Of a stretch of 64,000 bases of DNA, positions 9,001 to 15,810 are shown one piece after another (position 1 is the stretch's first letter; every line of letters begins with the position of its first letter). The stretch comes from Pararhizobium sp. IMCC21322. Its GTDB lineage: Bacteria > Pseudomonadota > Alphaproteobacteria > Rhizobiales > GCA-2746425. Location: NCBI RefSeq assembly GCF_030758295.1, contig NZ_CP132335.1, forward strand, positions 2,394,412-2,458,411, written 5' to 3'. The translations under genes were made by a program, and so were the position numbers. The notes below the pieces were generated by a model. The model was not told the origin of the DNA. It did not search any database and saw only the letters and a list, made by a program, of their open reading frames with translations.

Positions 9001-11553
9001 TCCGTCATTGACTTCGGTAATGTCGAGAACCGCTGTTGCACCGTCGGTTGTAGTGCCGTCATAGACAGTGAATGCAAAAGGAACATCATCTGCATTCAAG
9101 TCAGCGGTTGGTGCAAAGGTCCATGTGCCATCACCATTATCGGTGAGGGAGCCATACTCTGCATCTACGCTGACATCTGTCACGGTCAGCTCATCACCAT
9201 CAATGTCGGAGGCATTCGCCAGAAGCGCTGCTTCCGTAATGATGAAGCTTGTGTCTTCAGCTGTTGCCCCAAGATCAACATCATCGGCTACAGGTCCATC
9301 ATTGACTTCGGTAATGTCGAGAACCGCTGTTGCACCGTCTGTTGTCGTGCCGTCAAAGACAGTGAACGCAAACGGCACATCAACAGCATTGAGATCGGTT
9401 GTTGGTGCAAACGTCCATGTTCCATCACCATTATCGGTGAGGGAGCCGTATTCTGCTGAGACTGAGACATCCGTCACAGACAGCTCATCGCCATCAATGT
9501 CAGATGCATTCGCCAGCAAAGCTGCTTCCGTAATGATGAAGCTTGTGTCTTCAGCTGTCGCGCCGAGGTCTACATCATCTGCAACCGGTCCATCATTGAC
9601 TTCAGTGATATCCAGAACCGCTGTTGCACCGTCGGTTGTCGTTCCGTCAGAGACGGTAAAGGCAAACGGGACATCATCCGCATTGAGATCGGTTGTTGGT
9701 GCAAACGTCCATGTGCCATCACCATTATCGGTGAGGGAGCCGTATTCTGCTGAGACTGAGACATCCGTCACAGACAGCTCATCGCCATCAATGTCAGAAG
9801 CATTGGCCAGAAGCGCTGCTTCCGTAATGATGAAGCTTGTGTCTTCCTGGGTAGCCCCAAGATCAACATCATCGGCTACAGGTCCATCATTGACCTCGGT
9901 GATATCCAGAACCGCTGTGGCATCATCAGTTGTGGTGCCATCAGAGACGGTAAACGCAAACGGGACATTATCCGCATTGAGATCGGTTGTTGGCGCAAAC
10001 GTCCACGTTCCATCACCATTATCGGTGAGTGAGCCATACTCTGCATCAGCACTGACATCTGTCACAGTCAGTTCATCGCCATCAATGTCGGATGCATTCG
10101 CGAGCAGAGCAGCTTCCGTAATGATGAAGCTCGTGTCTTCCTGGGTAGCGCCGAGGTCAACATCATCCGCAACCGGGCCGTCATTGACTTCCGTGATATC
10201 CAGCACAGCAGTTGCATCATCAGTGGTTGTTCCGTCAGAGACAGTGAACGCAAACGGCACATCATCCGCATTGAGATCAGTCGTCGGCGCAAACGTCCAG
10301 GTCCCATCACCATTGTCGGTGAGGGTTCCATACTCAGCATCAACGCTGACATCTGTCACAGTCAGTTCATCGCCATCAATGTCAGAGGCATTCGCCAGCA
10401 AAGCAGCTTCCGTAATGATGAAGCTGGTGTCTTCAGCAGTTGCACCAAGATCTACGTCATCAGCCACCGGACCATCATTGACTTCAGTGATATCCAGAAC
10501 CGCTGTTGCACCGTCGGTTGTAGTGCCGTCAGAGACGGTAAAGGCAAATGGCACATCATCCGCATTGAGATCGGTTGTTGGCGCAAAGGTCCATGTGCCA
10601 TCACCATTATCGGTGAGGGAGCCATACTCTGCATCAACACTGACATCTGTCACAGTCAGTTCATCGCCATCAATGTCGGAAGCGTTGGCCAGCAGGGCAG
10701 CTTCGGTAATGATGAAGCTTGTGTCTTCCTGGGTAGCGCCCAGATCAACGTCATCCGCAACCGGACCATCATTGACAGCTGCAACGCGAACAATTCCGCT
10801 GCCAGGAATCGTGACTTCGCCATCACTTACCGTAAATGCAATGTCTACATCACCATTGAAGTCCGAGTCTGGTGTGAACGTCCACGTGCCATCGCCGTTA
10901 TCTATGATTTTGCCACCACTGACAGTCACATCAGCAGCAGTTAAAACATCGCCATCCGCATCCTCATAGGTTGCCAGCAGCATATCCTGTGTGATCACCT
11001 TTGAGGTGTCTTCGTCCGTGATAGTCCCAAACAGGTCCAGTTCTATCGGCGCGTTGTTTTCTTCTGGAGCGGAGCCTCCCCCGGAACCGCCTTGCGTACT
11101 GCCATCAGTAGAGGCGGTAGCGGCCGTCGGGCCTGCCTCATCCGCGTTATAAGGGTCTGTGGCTGCTGGTGTGAAAGAACGCTCCGATGATGATCCTGCA
11201 TCTTCAACTGATGCGAATTCGCCGGTACTTCCATTGCCAGTATTGTTGGGTGAGGTATCGGGGGTGACACCAGGCGAATTTTCAGGCGTACCGTTGGGTT
11301 TGGTAATTGAGTCCAGACGCTGTTCATCAAATGCCTGAGGTGTAAACAGTGCCTCGGCACCGATTACTCCGTCAGCCAGAAACGCCTCATGACCATTCGC
11401 CAGATTTTCATTGCCAAAGTCGACAGAATTGTCTGTCAGGACAAAGTCATGCGTATCATCGGTCAAACGGTTCGCGGTTTGCTCATTGGTGGGTGTTTGC
11501 CCATCTTTACCGTTTGCACGCTGATTGCCTGATTTTGTCGTTTGCTTAGCCAT
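1..11553 (-). CDS. Giant VCBS/cadherin-repeat type I-secreted adhesin, 3' end outside window
   Basis: One uninterrupted frame starts at an ATG preceded by GAGG and runs off the left edge, so at least 3,851 residues are visible and the C-terminus, where a type I secretion signal would lie, is not seen. Residues 1-165 are Asn/Thr/Gly/Ser-rich and probably disordered, with no Sec signal peptide. About 166-260 form one divergent Ig/cadherin-like unit. About 261-3593 are 34 VCBS/cadherin-like units of exactly 98 residues, each containing a linker like EVNDGPVADDVDLGA and Asp-rich putative calcium sites such as DIDGDELTV. Then comes a module with FDFDADQTSVTVDVDRLYG and TDGGGFDRIVF, and the start of a cadherin-type domain (DADIDYEQNTVFNL). 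Known relatives (LapA/BapA-type proteins) are biofilm adhesins exported in one step across both membranes. The divergent ABC, HlyD and TolC genes are its likely exporter. No LapG-type cleavage site or retention module is recognised in the N-terminus. Confidence 0.93.
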   Translation of the reverse strand, partial: MAKQTTKSGNQRANGKDGQTPTNEQTANRLTDDTHDFVLTDNSVDFGNENLANGHEAFLADGVIGAEALFTPQAFDEQRLDSITKPNGTPENSPGVTPDTSPNNTGNGSTGEFASVEDAGSSSERSFTPAATDPYNADEAGPTAATASTDGSTQGGSGGGSAPEENNAPIELDLFGTITDEDTSKVITQDMLLATYEDADGDVLTAADVTVSGGKIIDNGDGTWTFTPDSDFNGDVDIAFTVSDGEVTIPGSGIVRVAAVNDGPVADDVDLGATQEDTSFIITEAALLANASDIDGDELTVTDVSVDAEYGSLTDNGDGTWTFAPTTDLNADDVPFAFTVSDGTTTDGATAVLDITEVNDGPVADDVDLGATAEDTSFIITEAALLANASDIDGDELTVTDVSVDAEYGTLTDNGDGTWTFAPTTDLNADDVPFAFTVSDGTTTDDATAVLDITEVNDGPVADDVDLGATQEDTSFIITEAALLANASDIDGDELTVTDVSADAEYGSLTDNGDGTWTFAPTTDLNADNVPFAFTVSDGTTTDDATAVLDITEVNDGPVADDVDLGATQEDTSFIITEAALLANASDIDGDELSVTDVSVSAEYGSLTDNGDGTWTFAPTTDLNADDVPFAFTVSDGTTTDGATAVLDITEVNDGPVADDVDLGATAEDTSFIITEAALLANASDIDGDELSVTDVSVSAEYGSLTDNGDGTWTFAPTTDLNAVDVPFAFTVFDGTTTDGATAVLDITEVNDGPVADDVDLGATAEDTSFIITEAALLANASDIDGDELTVTDVSVDAEYGSLTDNGDGTWTFAPTADLNADDVPFAFTVYDGTTTDGATAVLDITEVNDGPVADDVDLGATAEDTSFIITEAALLANASDIDGDELTVTDVSVDAEYGSLTDNGDGTWTFAPTADLNADDVPFAFTVSDGTTTDDATAVLDITEVNDGPVADDVDLGATQEDTSFIITEAALLANASDIDGDELTVTDVSVDAEYGSLTDNGDGTWTFAPTADLNADDVPFAFTVSDGTTTDDATAVLDITEVNDGPVADDVDLGATAEDTSFIITEAALLANASDIDGDELTVTDVSVDAEYGTLTDNGDGTWTFAPTTDLNADDVPFAFTVSDGTTTDDATAVLDITEVNDGPVADDVDLGATQEDTSFIITEAALLANASDIDGDELSVTDVSVDAEYGSLTDNGDGTWTFAPTTDLNADDVPFAFTVSDGTTTDDATAVLDITEVNDGPVADDVDLGATAEDTSFIITEAALLANASDIDGDELTVTDVSVDAEYGTLTDNGDGTWTFAPTADLNADDVPFAFTVSDGTTTDDATAVLDITEVNDGPVADDVDLGATAEDTSFIITEAALLANASDIDGDELTVTDVSVDAEYGTLTDNGDGTWTFAPTADLNADDVPFAFTVSDGTTTDDATAVLDITEVNDGPVADDVDLGATAEDTSFIITEAALLANASDIDGDELTVTDVSVDAEYGSLTDNGDGTWTFAPTADLNADDVPFAFTVSDGTTTDGATAVLDITEVNDGPVADDVDLGATAEDTSFIITEAALLANASDIDGDELSVTDVSVSAEYGSLTDNGDGTWTFAPTTDLNAVDVPFAFTVFDGTTTDGATAVLDITEVNDGPVADDVDLGATAEDTSFIITEAALLANASDIDGDELTVTDVSVDAEYGSLTDNGDGTWTFAPTADLNADDVPFAFTVSDGTTTDDATAVLDITEVNDGPVADDVDLGATAEDTSFIITEAALLANASDIDGDELTVTDVSVDAEYGSLTDNGDGTWTFAPTADLNADDVPFAFTVSDGTTTDDATAVLDITEVNDGPVADDVDLGATQEDTSFIITEAALLANASDIDGDELTVTDVSVDAEYGSLTDNGDGTWTFAPTADLNADDVPFAFTVSDGTTTDDATAVLDITEVNDGPVADDVDLGATAEDTSFIITEAALLANASDIDGDELTVTDVSVDAEYGTLTDNGDGTWTFAPTTDLNADDVPFAFTVSDGTTTDDATAVLDITEVNDGPVADDVDLGATQEDTSFIITEAALLANASDIDGDELSVTDVSVDAEYGSLTDNGDGTWTFAPTTDLNADDVPFAFTVSDGTTTDDATAVLDITEVNDGPVADDVDLGATAEDTSFIITEAALLANASDIDGDELTVTDVSVDAEYGTLTDNGDGTWTFAPTADLNADDVPFAFTVSDGTTTDDATAVLDITEVNDGPVADDVDLGATAEDTSFIITEAALLANASDIDGDELTVTDVSVDAEYGTLTDNGDGTWTFAPTADLNADDVPFAFTVSDGTTTDDATAVLDITEVNDGPVADDVDLGATAEDTSFIITEAALLANASDIDGDELTVTDVSVDAEYGSLTDNGDGTWTFAPTADLNADDVPFAFTVSDGTTTDGATAVLDITEVNDGPVADDVDLGATAEDTSFIITEAALLANASDIDGDELSVTDVSVSAEYGSLTDNGDGTWTFAPTTDLNAVDVPFAFTVFDGTTTDGATAVLDITEVNDGPVADDVDLGATAEDTSFIITEAALLANASDIDGDELTVTDVSVDAEYGSLTDNGDGTWTFAPTADLNADDVPFAFTVSDGTTTDDATAVLDITEVNDGPVADDVDLGATAEDTSFIITEAALLANASDIDGDELTVTDVSVDAEYGSLTDNGDGTWTFAPTADLNADDVPFAFTVSDGTTTDDATAVLDITEVNDGPVADDVDLGATQEDTSFIITEAALLANASDIDGDELTVTDVSVDAEYGSLTDNGDGTWTFAPTADLNADDVPFAFTVSDGTTTDDATAVLDITEVNDGPVADDVDLGATAEDTSFIITEAALLANASDIDGDELTVTDVSVDAEYGTLTDNGDGTWTFAPTTDLNADDVPFAFTVSDGTTTDDATAVLDITEVNDGPVADDVDLGATQEDTSFIITEAALLANASDIDGDELSVTDVSVDAEYGSLTDNGDGTWTFAPTTDLNADDVPFAFTVSDGTTTDDATAVLDITEVNDGPVADDVDLGATAEDTSFIITEAALLANASDIDGDELTVTDVSVDAEYGTLTDNGDGTWTFAPTADLNADDVPFAFTVSDGTTTDDATAVLDITEVNDGPVADDVDLGATAEDTSFIITEAALLANASDIDGDELTVTDVSVDAEYGSLTDNGDGTWTFAPTADLNADDVPFAFTVSDGTTTDDATAVLDITEVNDGPVADDVDLGATQEDTSFIITEAALLANASDIDGDELTVTDVSVDAEYGSLTDNGDGTWTFAPTADLNADDVPFAFTVSDGTTTDDATAVLDITEVNDGPVADDVDLGATAEDTSFIITEAALLANASDIDGDELTVTDVSVDAEYGTLTDNGDGTWTFAPTTDLNADDVPFAFTVSDGTTTDDATAVLDITEVNDGPVADDVDLGATQEDTSFIITEAALLANASDIDGDELSVTDVSVDAEYGSLTDNGDGTWTFAPTTDLNADDVPFAFTVSDGTTTDDATAVLDITEVNDGPVADDVDLGATAEDTSFIITEAALLANASDIDGDELTVTDVSVDAEYGTLTDNGDGTWTFAPTADLNADDVPFAFTVSDGTTTDDATAVLDITEVNDAPTDIQFLTTQTITTSNYDTVSGVTVTARNINSDGSLTSESEDNVSYTNSGIGANGDSGDVASQIEYNTEHEVSEELIFDFDADQTSVTVDVDRLYGSEGNGGEEGTWTAYRDGVEVGSGIVDSEPGELTATLKVTATDGGGFDRIVFAASEFPGGQEGTSGSSDYYVSAITFQGEETLSIKENSTSGTVATLSATDVDDTEFSYEFVDGAGNVVTDSNFIIVGNEIQIRADADIDYEQNTVFNLNVRVTDDDGASY
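774..10769 (-). repeat. 34 tandem 294-bp units (98-aa VCBS/cadherin-like domain)
   Basis: The linker that encodes NDGP/NDAP recurs every 294 bp from about 771 to 10767, giving 34 units with no length variation at all. Units differ by a small set of alternative codons (for example DDATAVLDI against DGATAVLDI, ATAEDTSF against ATQEDTSF). The units are therefore homogenised at DNA level, not only at protein level. Unit borders also organise higher-order blocks: from left to right, blocks of 4, 5, 9, 9 and 7 units, of which the first four end in the same unit order. Confidence 0.95.
3422..8713 (-). repeat. Two adjacent copies of a 2,646-bp higher-order repeat (9 units each)
   Basis: Positions 3422-6067 and 6068-8713 are near-identical when shifted by 2,646 bp, which is 9 x 294. 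The only difference I noticed is a ctgttgcg/ccgttgcg change (near 4851 against 7497). The preceding 1,470-bp block (1952-3421, 5 units) matches the first unit plus the last four units of the 9-unit block. This pattern is expected from recent unequal crossing-over inside the adhesin gene. It also marks a stretch where a short-read assembly could collapse or expand the true copy number. Confidence 0.9.
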
Positions 11554-11561
11554 GTTTGTCC

Positions 11562-11744
11562 TCAAATCCCCAACGGAATACGCAATTTCTCAAACGCATT
11601 GAGGGCAATCAGCCATAATACCGCGTTAACAAGCCCGGTAGAATTTGAACTATCGGAACCACAGCGCTGAATTACTGCCAAATTGGTAACCAATTCCTTT
11701 TCAAAGACATACAGGCTTTCACGGTTCCTTAAGGACGGACGCAT
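11562..11744 (-). CDS. Small ORF (60 aa) directly upstream of and coupled to the adhesin gene
   Basis: I do not recognise this protein. It starts at an ATG with AGGGA five bases upstream. It reads MRPSLRNRESLYVFEK at the N-terminus and ends with a hydrophobic, possibly amphipathic segment around NAVLWLIALNAFEKL. Its TGA stop overlaps the ribosome-binding GAGG of the adhesin gene, whose start is only 8 bp further on; this is the usual geometry of translational coupling. It also occupies almost the whole gap between the adhesin and the divergent exporter genes. It could be a real small protein, a translated leader that controls adhesin synthesis, or a chance frame. The good ribosome-binding site and the coupling favour the first two. 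Confidence 0.5.
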   Translation of the reverse strand: MRPSLRNRESLYVFEKELVTNLAVIQRCGSDSSNSTGLVNAVLWLIALNAFEKLRIPLGI

Positions 11745-11785
11745 AGTGTTCCCTGGTCAACAACCGGCGTTACCAGTGTCGGATT

Positions 11786-13576
11786 ATGACGCAAATTGTA
11801 TCGCGAATTGTATTGAGTAGAGCGACAAGTATGGCGTTGACTAAGAAGAAACCCAAGACAGCTTCAATTCTTTGGTCATCCGGGTTTGAACGGTTCGGAC
11901 TGGGGACGGGGCGTCATCTGCGCATTGGCCCATCGGTTGTGCTGATGTCCAGCGTCATCAATATCCTCGGCCTTTTGATGCCGCTATCTATTCTGATTGT
12001 TTACGATCGCATTGTACCGAATGCCTCTTATGAATCGCTCACCATGCTTGTGGTGATGTTGATTGCATTTGCTTTGGTTGAAGCTGGATTACGGGTTTGT
12101 CGGGCATATGTACTTGGCTGGTCAGCTGCAAAGTTTGAGTTGCAGACAACCCTGCAAGCGCTGAACAAAGTTTTGACTGCGGACTATTCGTCTTTGAATT
12201 CAGTGCCACCCGTGCGCCAGGCAGAACGTTTGAAAGCAGTGTCGCGCTATGCTGACTTCATGGGAAGTCAATCCAGGCTGGCATTGATCGATCTGCCCTA
12301 TGTCGTTCTGTTTTTAACTGTGATGGCCCTCATTGGTGGCTGGTTGGCAATCGTGCCGATTGCGGTCATTGCTGTGTTCACGGTTGTCATCCTTGTCTTG
12401 GCGGGCCGCTTTCGTCGGGTTCTGGAAGAACGTAAAAGCCAGGACACGAAAATTTATGATTTCATCGCAGAATTGCTGATCGGAATCCATACGATCAAGG
12501 GCGCCTCCATGGAATCGCAGATGTTGCGGCGGTTCGAGCGTTTGCAAAAGGGGGGCAGCATTACAGATTTTCAATCCATAGCGGTCTCCGCACACAGCCA
12601 GACCCTTATGGGCCTGTTCGGCAACACAACGATTATTGCCATGGTTACAACCGGTGGCTGGCTTGCTGCAGTCGGCGATCTGTCTGTGGGAACTCTTGCT
12701 GCCTGTACGATGCTCGCCGGGCGCACAATTCAGCCTGTTGTTCGTGTCGCGGGTATTTGGAACGAATTGCAAAGAACGGCGCTAGCACATCAGGATATCG
12801 GAGAGCTTTTCTCCAGCGAATCTGGGCCAAAAACAGCTCCGGTGGGGCAGGGCGTGCCGATCACCGAGAAGGCTGAACCGATTGCCCTGCAAGCGCAGAA
12901 TATCTCTGTTGAACGTGTTAGTCGACCTTTGATTGAAGACATAAATTTTGATCTGAGACCCGGCCTGTTCCTGGGTGTTGAGGGCCCCGACGGTGAGGGA
13001 AAGTCCACCCTTATGCGGGTTTTGGGTGGAGATATGCCGTCATCGGGCGGAACGCTGCTTGTGAATGGAGAACCCATTACTGAAGCGACACGAGAGACAT
13101 GCCGGATCGCATTTGCCAGTGCCAGTCAAGGCCTCTTCACCGGCACCATTCTTGATAATCTAACGCTTTTCGGGGGAGGTACCTCCATCGAAAATGCACG
13201 CTGGGCAGTAGATCTCATTGGCTTGCGCAAGTCGATCAATGCGCTGCCACTTGGCTTTGATACACCCGTTGGAAACACTGCTTCAGCAGCGCTCGCGAGT
13301 GGCTTCATCCAAAGAATAATTTTGGCCAGAGCTTTGGCTCAAAGACCAAGTCTGCTTGTTCTTGATGAACCTCAGGCATTTCTTGATAATGCTGCCGACC
13401 GAGATGTTTTGGCGGGTTTGAAGGAGCTCAAAGGTACGATGACCATTGTCATGGCAACGAACCGGCCATCTTATCTGCGGCTGGCAGATATTCGTTTGAA
13501 AGTTCAAAACGGACGGCTTGTTCCTGTTCAGGATGACGCAGCAGAAGCGCCAAAGCAGTTGGGGTCCGCAGCATGA
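11786..13576 (+). CDS. Type I secretion ABC transporter, first half-transporter (degenerate signature motif)
   Basis: Predicted inner-membrane ABC exporter subunit of 596 residues: a transmembrane domain (about 45-330) followed by a nucleotide-binding domain. The Walker A is GPDGEGKS (about residue 400) and the Walker B is LLVLDEP (about 521), with the catalytic Glu intact. The signature LSGGQ is replaced by LASGF, the switch His by Asn (ATNRPS), and the Q-loop Gln is not evident (ASASQGLF). There is no C39-like N-terminal domain. Its stop overlaps the start of the next ABC gene (ATGA), so the two are made together. With HlyD- and TolC-type genes downstream and the repeat adhesin divergent, the likely job is energising adhesin export as part of a heterodimer. 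The start is uncertain: the ATG at 11831 would leave more room for a divergent promoter. Confidence 0.88.
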   Translation: MTQIVSRIVLSRATSMALTKKKPKTASILWSSGFERFGLGTGRHLRIGPSVVLMSSVINILGLLMPLSILIVYDRIVPNASYESLTMLVVMLIAFALVEAGLRVCRAYVLGWSAAKFELQTTLQALNKVLTADYSSLNSVPPVRQAERLKAVSRYADFMGSQSRLALIDLPYVVLFLTVMALIGGWLAIVPIAVIAVFTVVILVLAGRFRRVLEERKSQDTKIYDFIAELLIGIHTIKGASMESQMLRRFERLQKGGSITDFQSIAVSAHSQTLMGLFGNTTIIAMVTTGGWLAAVGDLSVGTLAACTMLAGRTIQPVVRVAGIWNELQRTALAHQDIGELFSSESGPKTAPVGQGVPITEKAEPIALQAQNISVERVSRPLIEDINFDLRPGLFLGVEGPDGEGKSTLMRVLGGDMPSSGGTLLVNGEPITEATRETCRIAFASASQGLFTGTILDNLTLFGGGTSIENARWAVDLIGLRKSINALPLGFDTPVGNTASAALASGFIQRIILARALAQRPSLLVLDEPQAFLDNAADRDVLAGLKELKGTMTIVMATNRPSYLRLADIRLKVQNGRLVPVQDDAAEAPKQLGSAA

Positions 13577-15771
13577 CGACTAAAGATCTCGACCACATGA
13601 CCAAATCAGAGATCGATGAGACCCAGGTAGAATCCAATGCGGTTCACAAAAACCTGAAGTCATTGGCCAATAGCTTAGATGATGGGTTCCATCCAGCGGT
13701 AGATGTAAACAGACAGTTGGACAACATCTGGGAAGCCTGTCTGGTCGAGTTGCTGGAAGCAAGAAACTGGCCCGGCACAGAGCGACGTATTATCGAGGCG
13801 AGCCCTCATCTGCTTGAGATAGCCGATCTTGACGAGATGAGAGCAGTCCTGTCTCGGCTCGACTTCCAAACTGCTCGGCACAATATCGAGCTCAACAAGC
13901 TTGACCCAAATACGCTGCCCTGCATTGCTCTTATTGACGGAACACCTTTGGTTCTTCTGCGGTTTATCTCGGAAGATAAGCTAAATGTGTTTGATGGTCG
14001 CACTCGCGAAGAGCGGGTCATTGACGTCAGTCGCAAGCCTGTAGAGGTTTGCCTGGTTGAGCCCACACTGGGCGCGGCGAAGTCGGCACGCACCGAAAAT
14101 TGGTTCAAGCAATCTCTTTATCAGTTTTTGAAGCCAATAATGGGCGTGTTTCTTCTAACGCTGATTGCGAATATTCTGTCTTTGGCGACGCCGCTTTACG
14201 TGATGTCTGTCTACGATCGGGTGGTCGGCGCCAAGGCAATCGAAACGCTTTTCACTTTTCTGGGCGTCATTGTTCTGATTGTCGGATTTGAAATGTATCT
14301 GCGCACGAAGCGCAGCAATCTAATCGCTTACGTCGGAGCGCGCTTTCATAATATTCTCAGCAATCAGGCGCTGAAGCAGATTCTGGGGCTTCCTGTTCCC
14401 ATGCTGGAAAACTCCAGTATTTCGTCACAGTTGACGCGTTTCCGGCAGTTCGAAACAATTCGTGCGTTTTTCACCGGGCATATCGTGTCAGCATTGCTGG
14501 ATTTGCCTTTCACCCTGATTTTTCTGGGAATTGTATTCTGGCTCGGCGGCTCGCTCGGCTTCGTGCCGGTAGCGCTGGTGCTCATATTCACTGCGGTCGC
14601 AATTTTTTCGGTGCCCAAAACACGCAACAATGTTGCAGAGGGCGGGCGGGCAAGCGCTCGCTCCAGCAGCTTTATTGACGAAACATTGGACAAGATATCA
14701 ACCATCCGGCAGTTGCAGGCCGAAACGCTGTGGCAAAGCCGTTTCACCAGTTTCGTAAGCGATGATACCGTTCTGCGCTTTAAAGCGCGTTTCTTTGACG
14801 GCACCATGCATACATTTTCGCAAAGCCTGGTATCGGTTGCAGGGGTAGCTACTCTTGGATTAGGTGCGCTGCAGGTGATTGCGGGTGATCTGTCAATTGG
14901 TGCGTTGATTGCGATTATGATGGTGGTTTGGCGCATCTTGTCGCCCATACAGACCGTATTTTTGTCCTTGAACAGAATAGCCCAATTTCGAGAAACTGTT
15001 TATCAGATCAACGCTCTGATGCGCTTGCAGGTCGAGCGGAAAATTGCTGTCAGAAACCGTTTGCATGCGCCGTTGACCGGAGCCTTGACATTTCAGGGCG
15101 TGAGCTTCCGGTATCCAGGCACCTCGGAACCGGCAATCAGAAATCTCTCTCTCCAAATTAAGTCTGGAGAAATTGTGTGTGTTTCGGGAAGTACCGGCGC
15201 GGGCAAGACGACCATGACAAAACTGATAGCTGGCTTCTATCAGCCTCAGGCCGGACTTATTCTGTTAGATGGACTGAACCTTCGGCAATTGGACGTTTCA
15301 GAGGTTCGTACAGACATCGGCTACGTACCACAGACGCCGCATCTGTTTTACGGAACGCTCAAGCAGAATTTAACGCTTGCCATGCCACATGTCGATGAGG
15401 AGCAGCTACACGTTGCGCTACAGGAAGCCGGCATAGATATAAACGGCCCCGAATTTCCAAGGGGACTTGATACGATTATCCGGGATGGCGGAGCTTATCT
15501 CAGCGACGGGTTGCGAATGGAACTATCCATGGCGCGCGCGTATCTGAAACGCAGTTGCCTCTATGTTCTGGATGATCCCGGTGCCTATCTCGACAGGAAA
15601 GGTGACGCGAAACTGATCCGGACGTTGAATCACCTACGGGGCAAGGCAACCGTTGTCCTGATCTCCAGTCGTCCGGGGCTTATGCGCGCATGCGATCGTG
15701 TCATTCACCTGAACAACGGCACCGTTACTGCTGACGGAAAGCCCGAAGACGTGTTGAAGGCAATAGCATGA
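13573..15771 (+). CDS. Type I secretion ABC transporter, second half-transporter with C39-like domain
   Basis: 732-residue HlyB/LapB-type exporter subunit. Residues about 45-165 look like the peptidase-C39-like domain that binds unfolded type I substrates, without a recognisable protease Cys. About 185-470 is the transmembrane domain. The ATPase domain has Walker A GSTGAGKTT (about 539), an intact Q-loop (YVPQTPHLF), signature LSDGL that keeps the key Ser, Walker B LYVLDDP with Asp in place of the catalytic Glu, and Ser in place of the switch His (ISSRPG). These defects complement those of the preceding subunit: the pair would form one near-canonical site and one degenerate site. Translation is coupled to the upstream gene by a 4-bp overlap. 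Confidence 0.92.
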   Translation: MTTKDLDHMTKSEIDETQVESNAVHKNLKSLANSLDDGFHPAVDVNRQLDNIWEACLVELLEARNWPGTERRIIEASPHLLEIADLDEMRAVLSRLDFQTARHNIELNKLDPNTLPCIALIDGTPLVLLRFISEDKLNVFDGRTREERVIDVSRKPVEVCLVEPTLGAAKSARTENWFKQSLYQFLKPIMGVFLLTLIANILSLATPLYVMSVYDRVVGAKAIETLFTFLGVIVLIVGFEMYLRTKRSNLIAYVGARFHNILSNQALKQILGLPVPMLENSSISSQLTRFRQFETIRAFFTGHIVSALLDLPFTLIFLGIVFWLGGSLGFVPVALVLIFTAVAIFSVPKTRNNVAEGGRASARSSSFIDETLDKISTIRQLQAETLWQSRFTSFVSDDTVLRFKARFFDGTMHTFSQSLVSVAGVATLGLGALQVIAGDLSIGALIAIMMVVWRILSPIQTVFLSLNRIAQFRETVYQINALMRLQVERKIAVRNRLHAPLTGALTFQGVSFRYPGTSEPAIRNLSLQIKSGEIVCVSGSTGAGKTTMTKLIAGFYQPQAGLILLDGLNLRQLDVSEVRTDIGYVPQTPHLFYGTLKQNLTLAMPHVDEEQLHVALQEAGIDINGPEFPRGLDTIIRDGGAYLSDGLRMELSMARAYLKRSCLYVLDDPGAYLDRKGDAKLIRTLNHLRGKATVVLISSRPGLMRACDRVIHLNNGTVTADGKPEDVLKAIA

Positions 15772-15810
15772 CCCAAAACCACACCAAAGATAACTCAATA
15801 GGAACATGTG

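Noticed and set aside
9055-9075. Possible frame break in the adhesin repeat region
   Set aside because: The change (a TAG on the plus strand) only turns Ser into Tyr on the coding strand (TVYDGT), and the minus frame stays open.
774-10769. CRISPR-like or satellite array
   Set aside because: The 294-bp period is a multiple of three, is fully coding and has no spacers.
758-10969. Long plus-strand open frames of Ser/Val-rich, repetitive sequence (for example 3422-6028)
   Set aside because: They are the antisense reading of the adhesin repeats. The minus-strand frame gives clear VCBS/cadherin domains, has a ribosome-binding site and continues through all breaks of the plus-strand frames.
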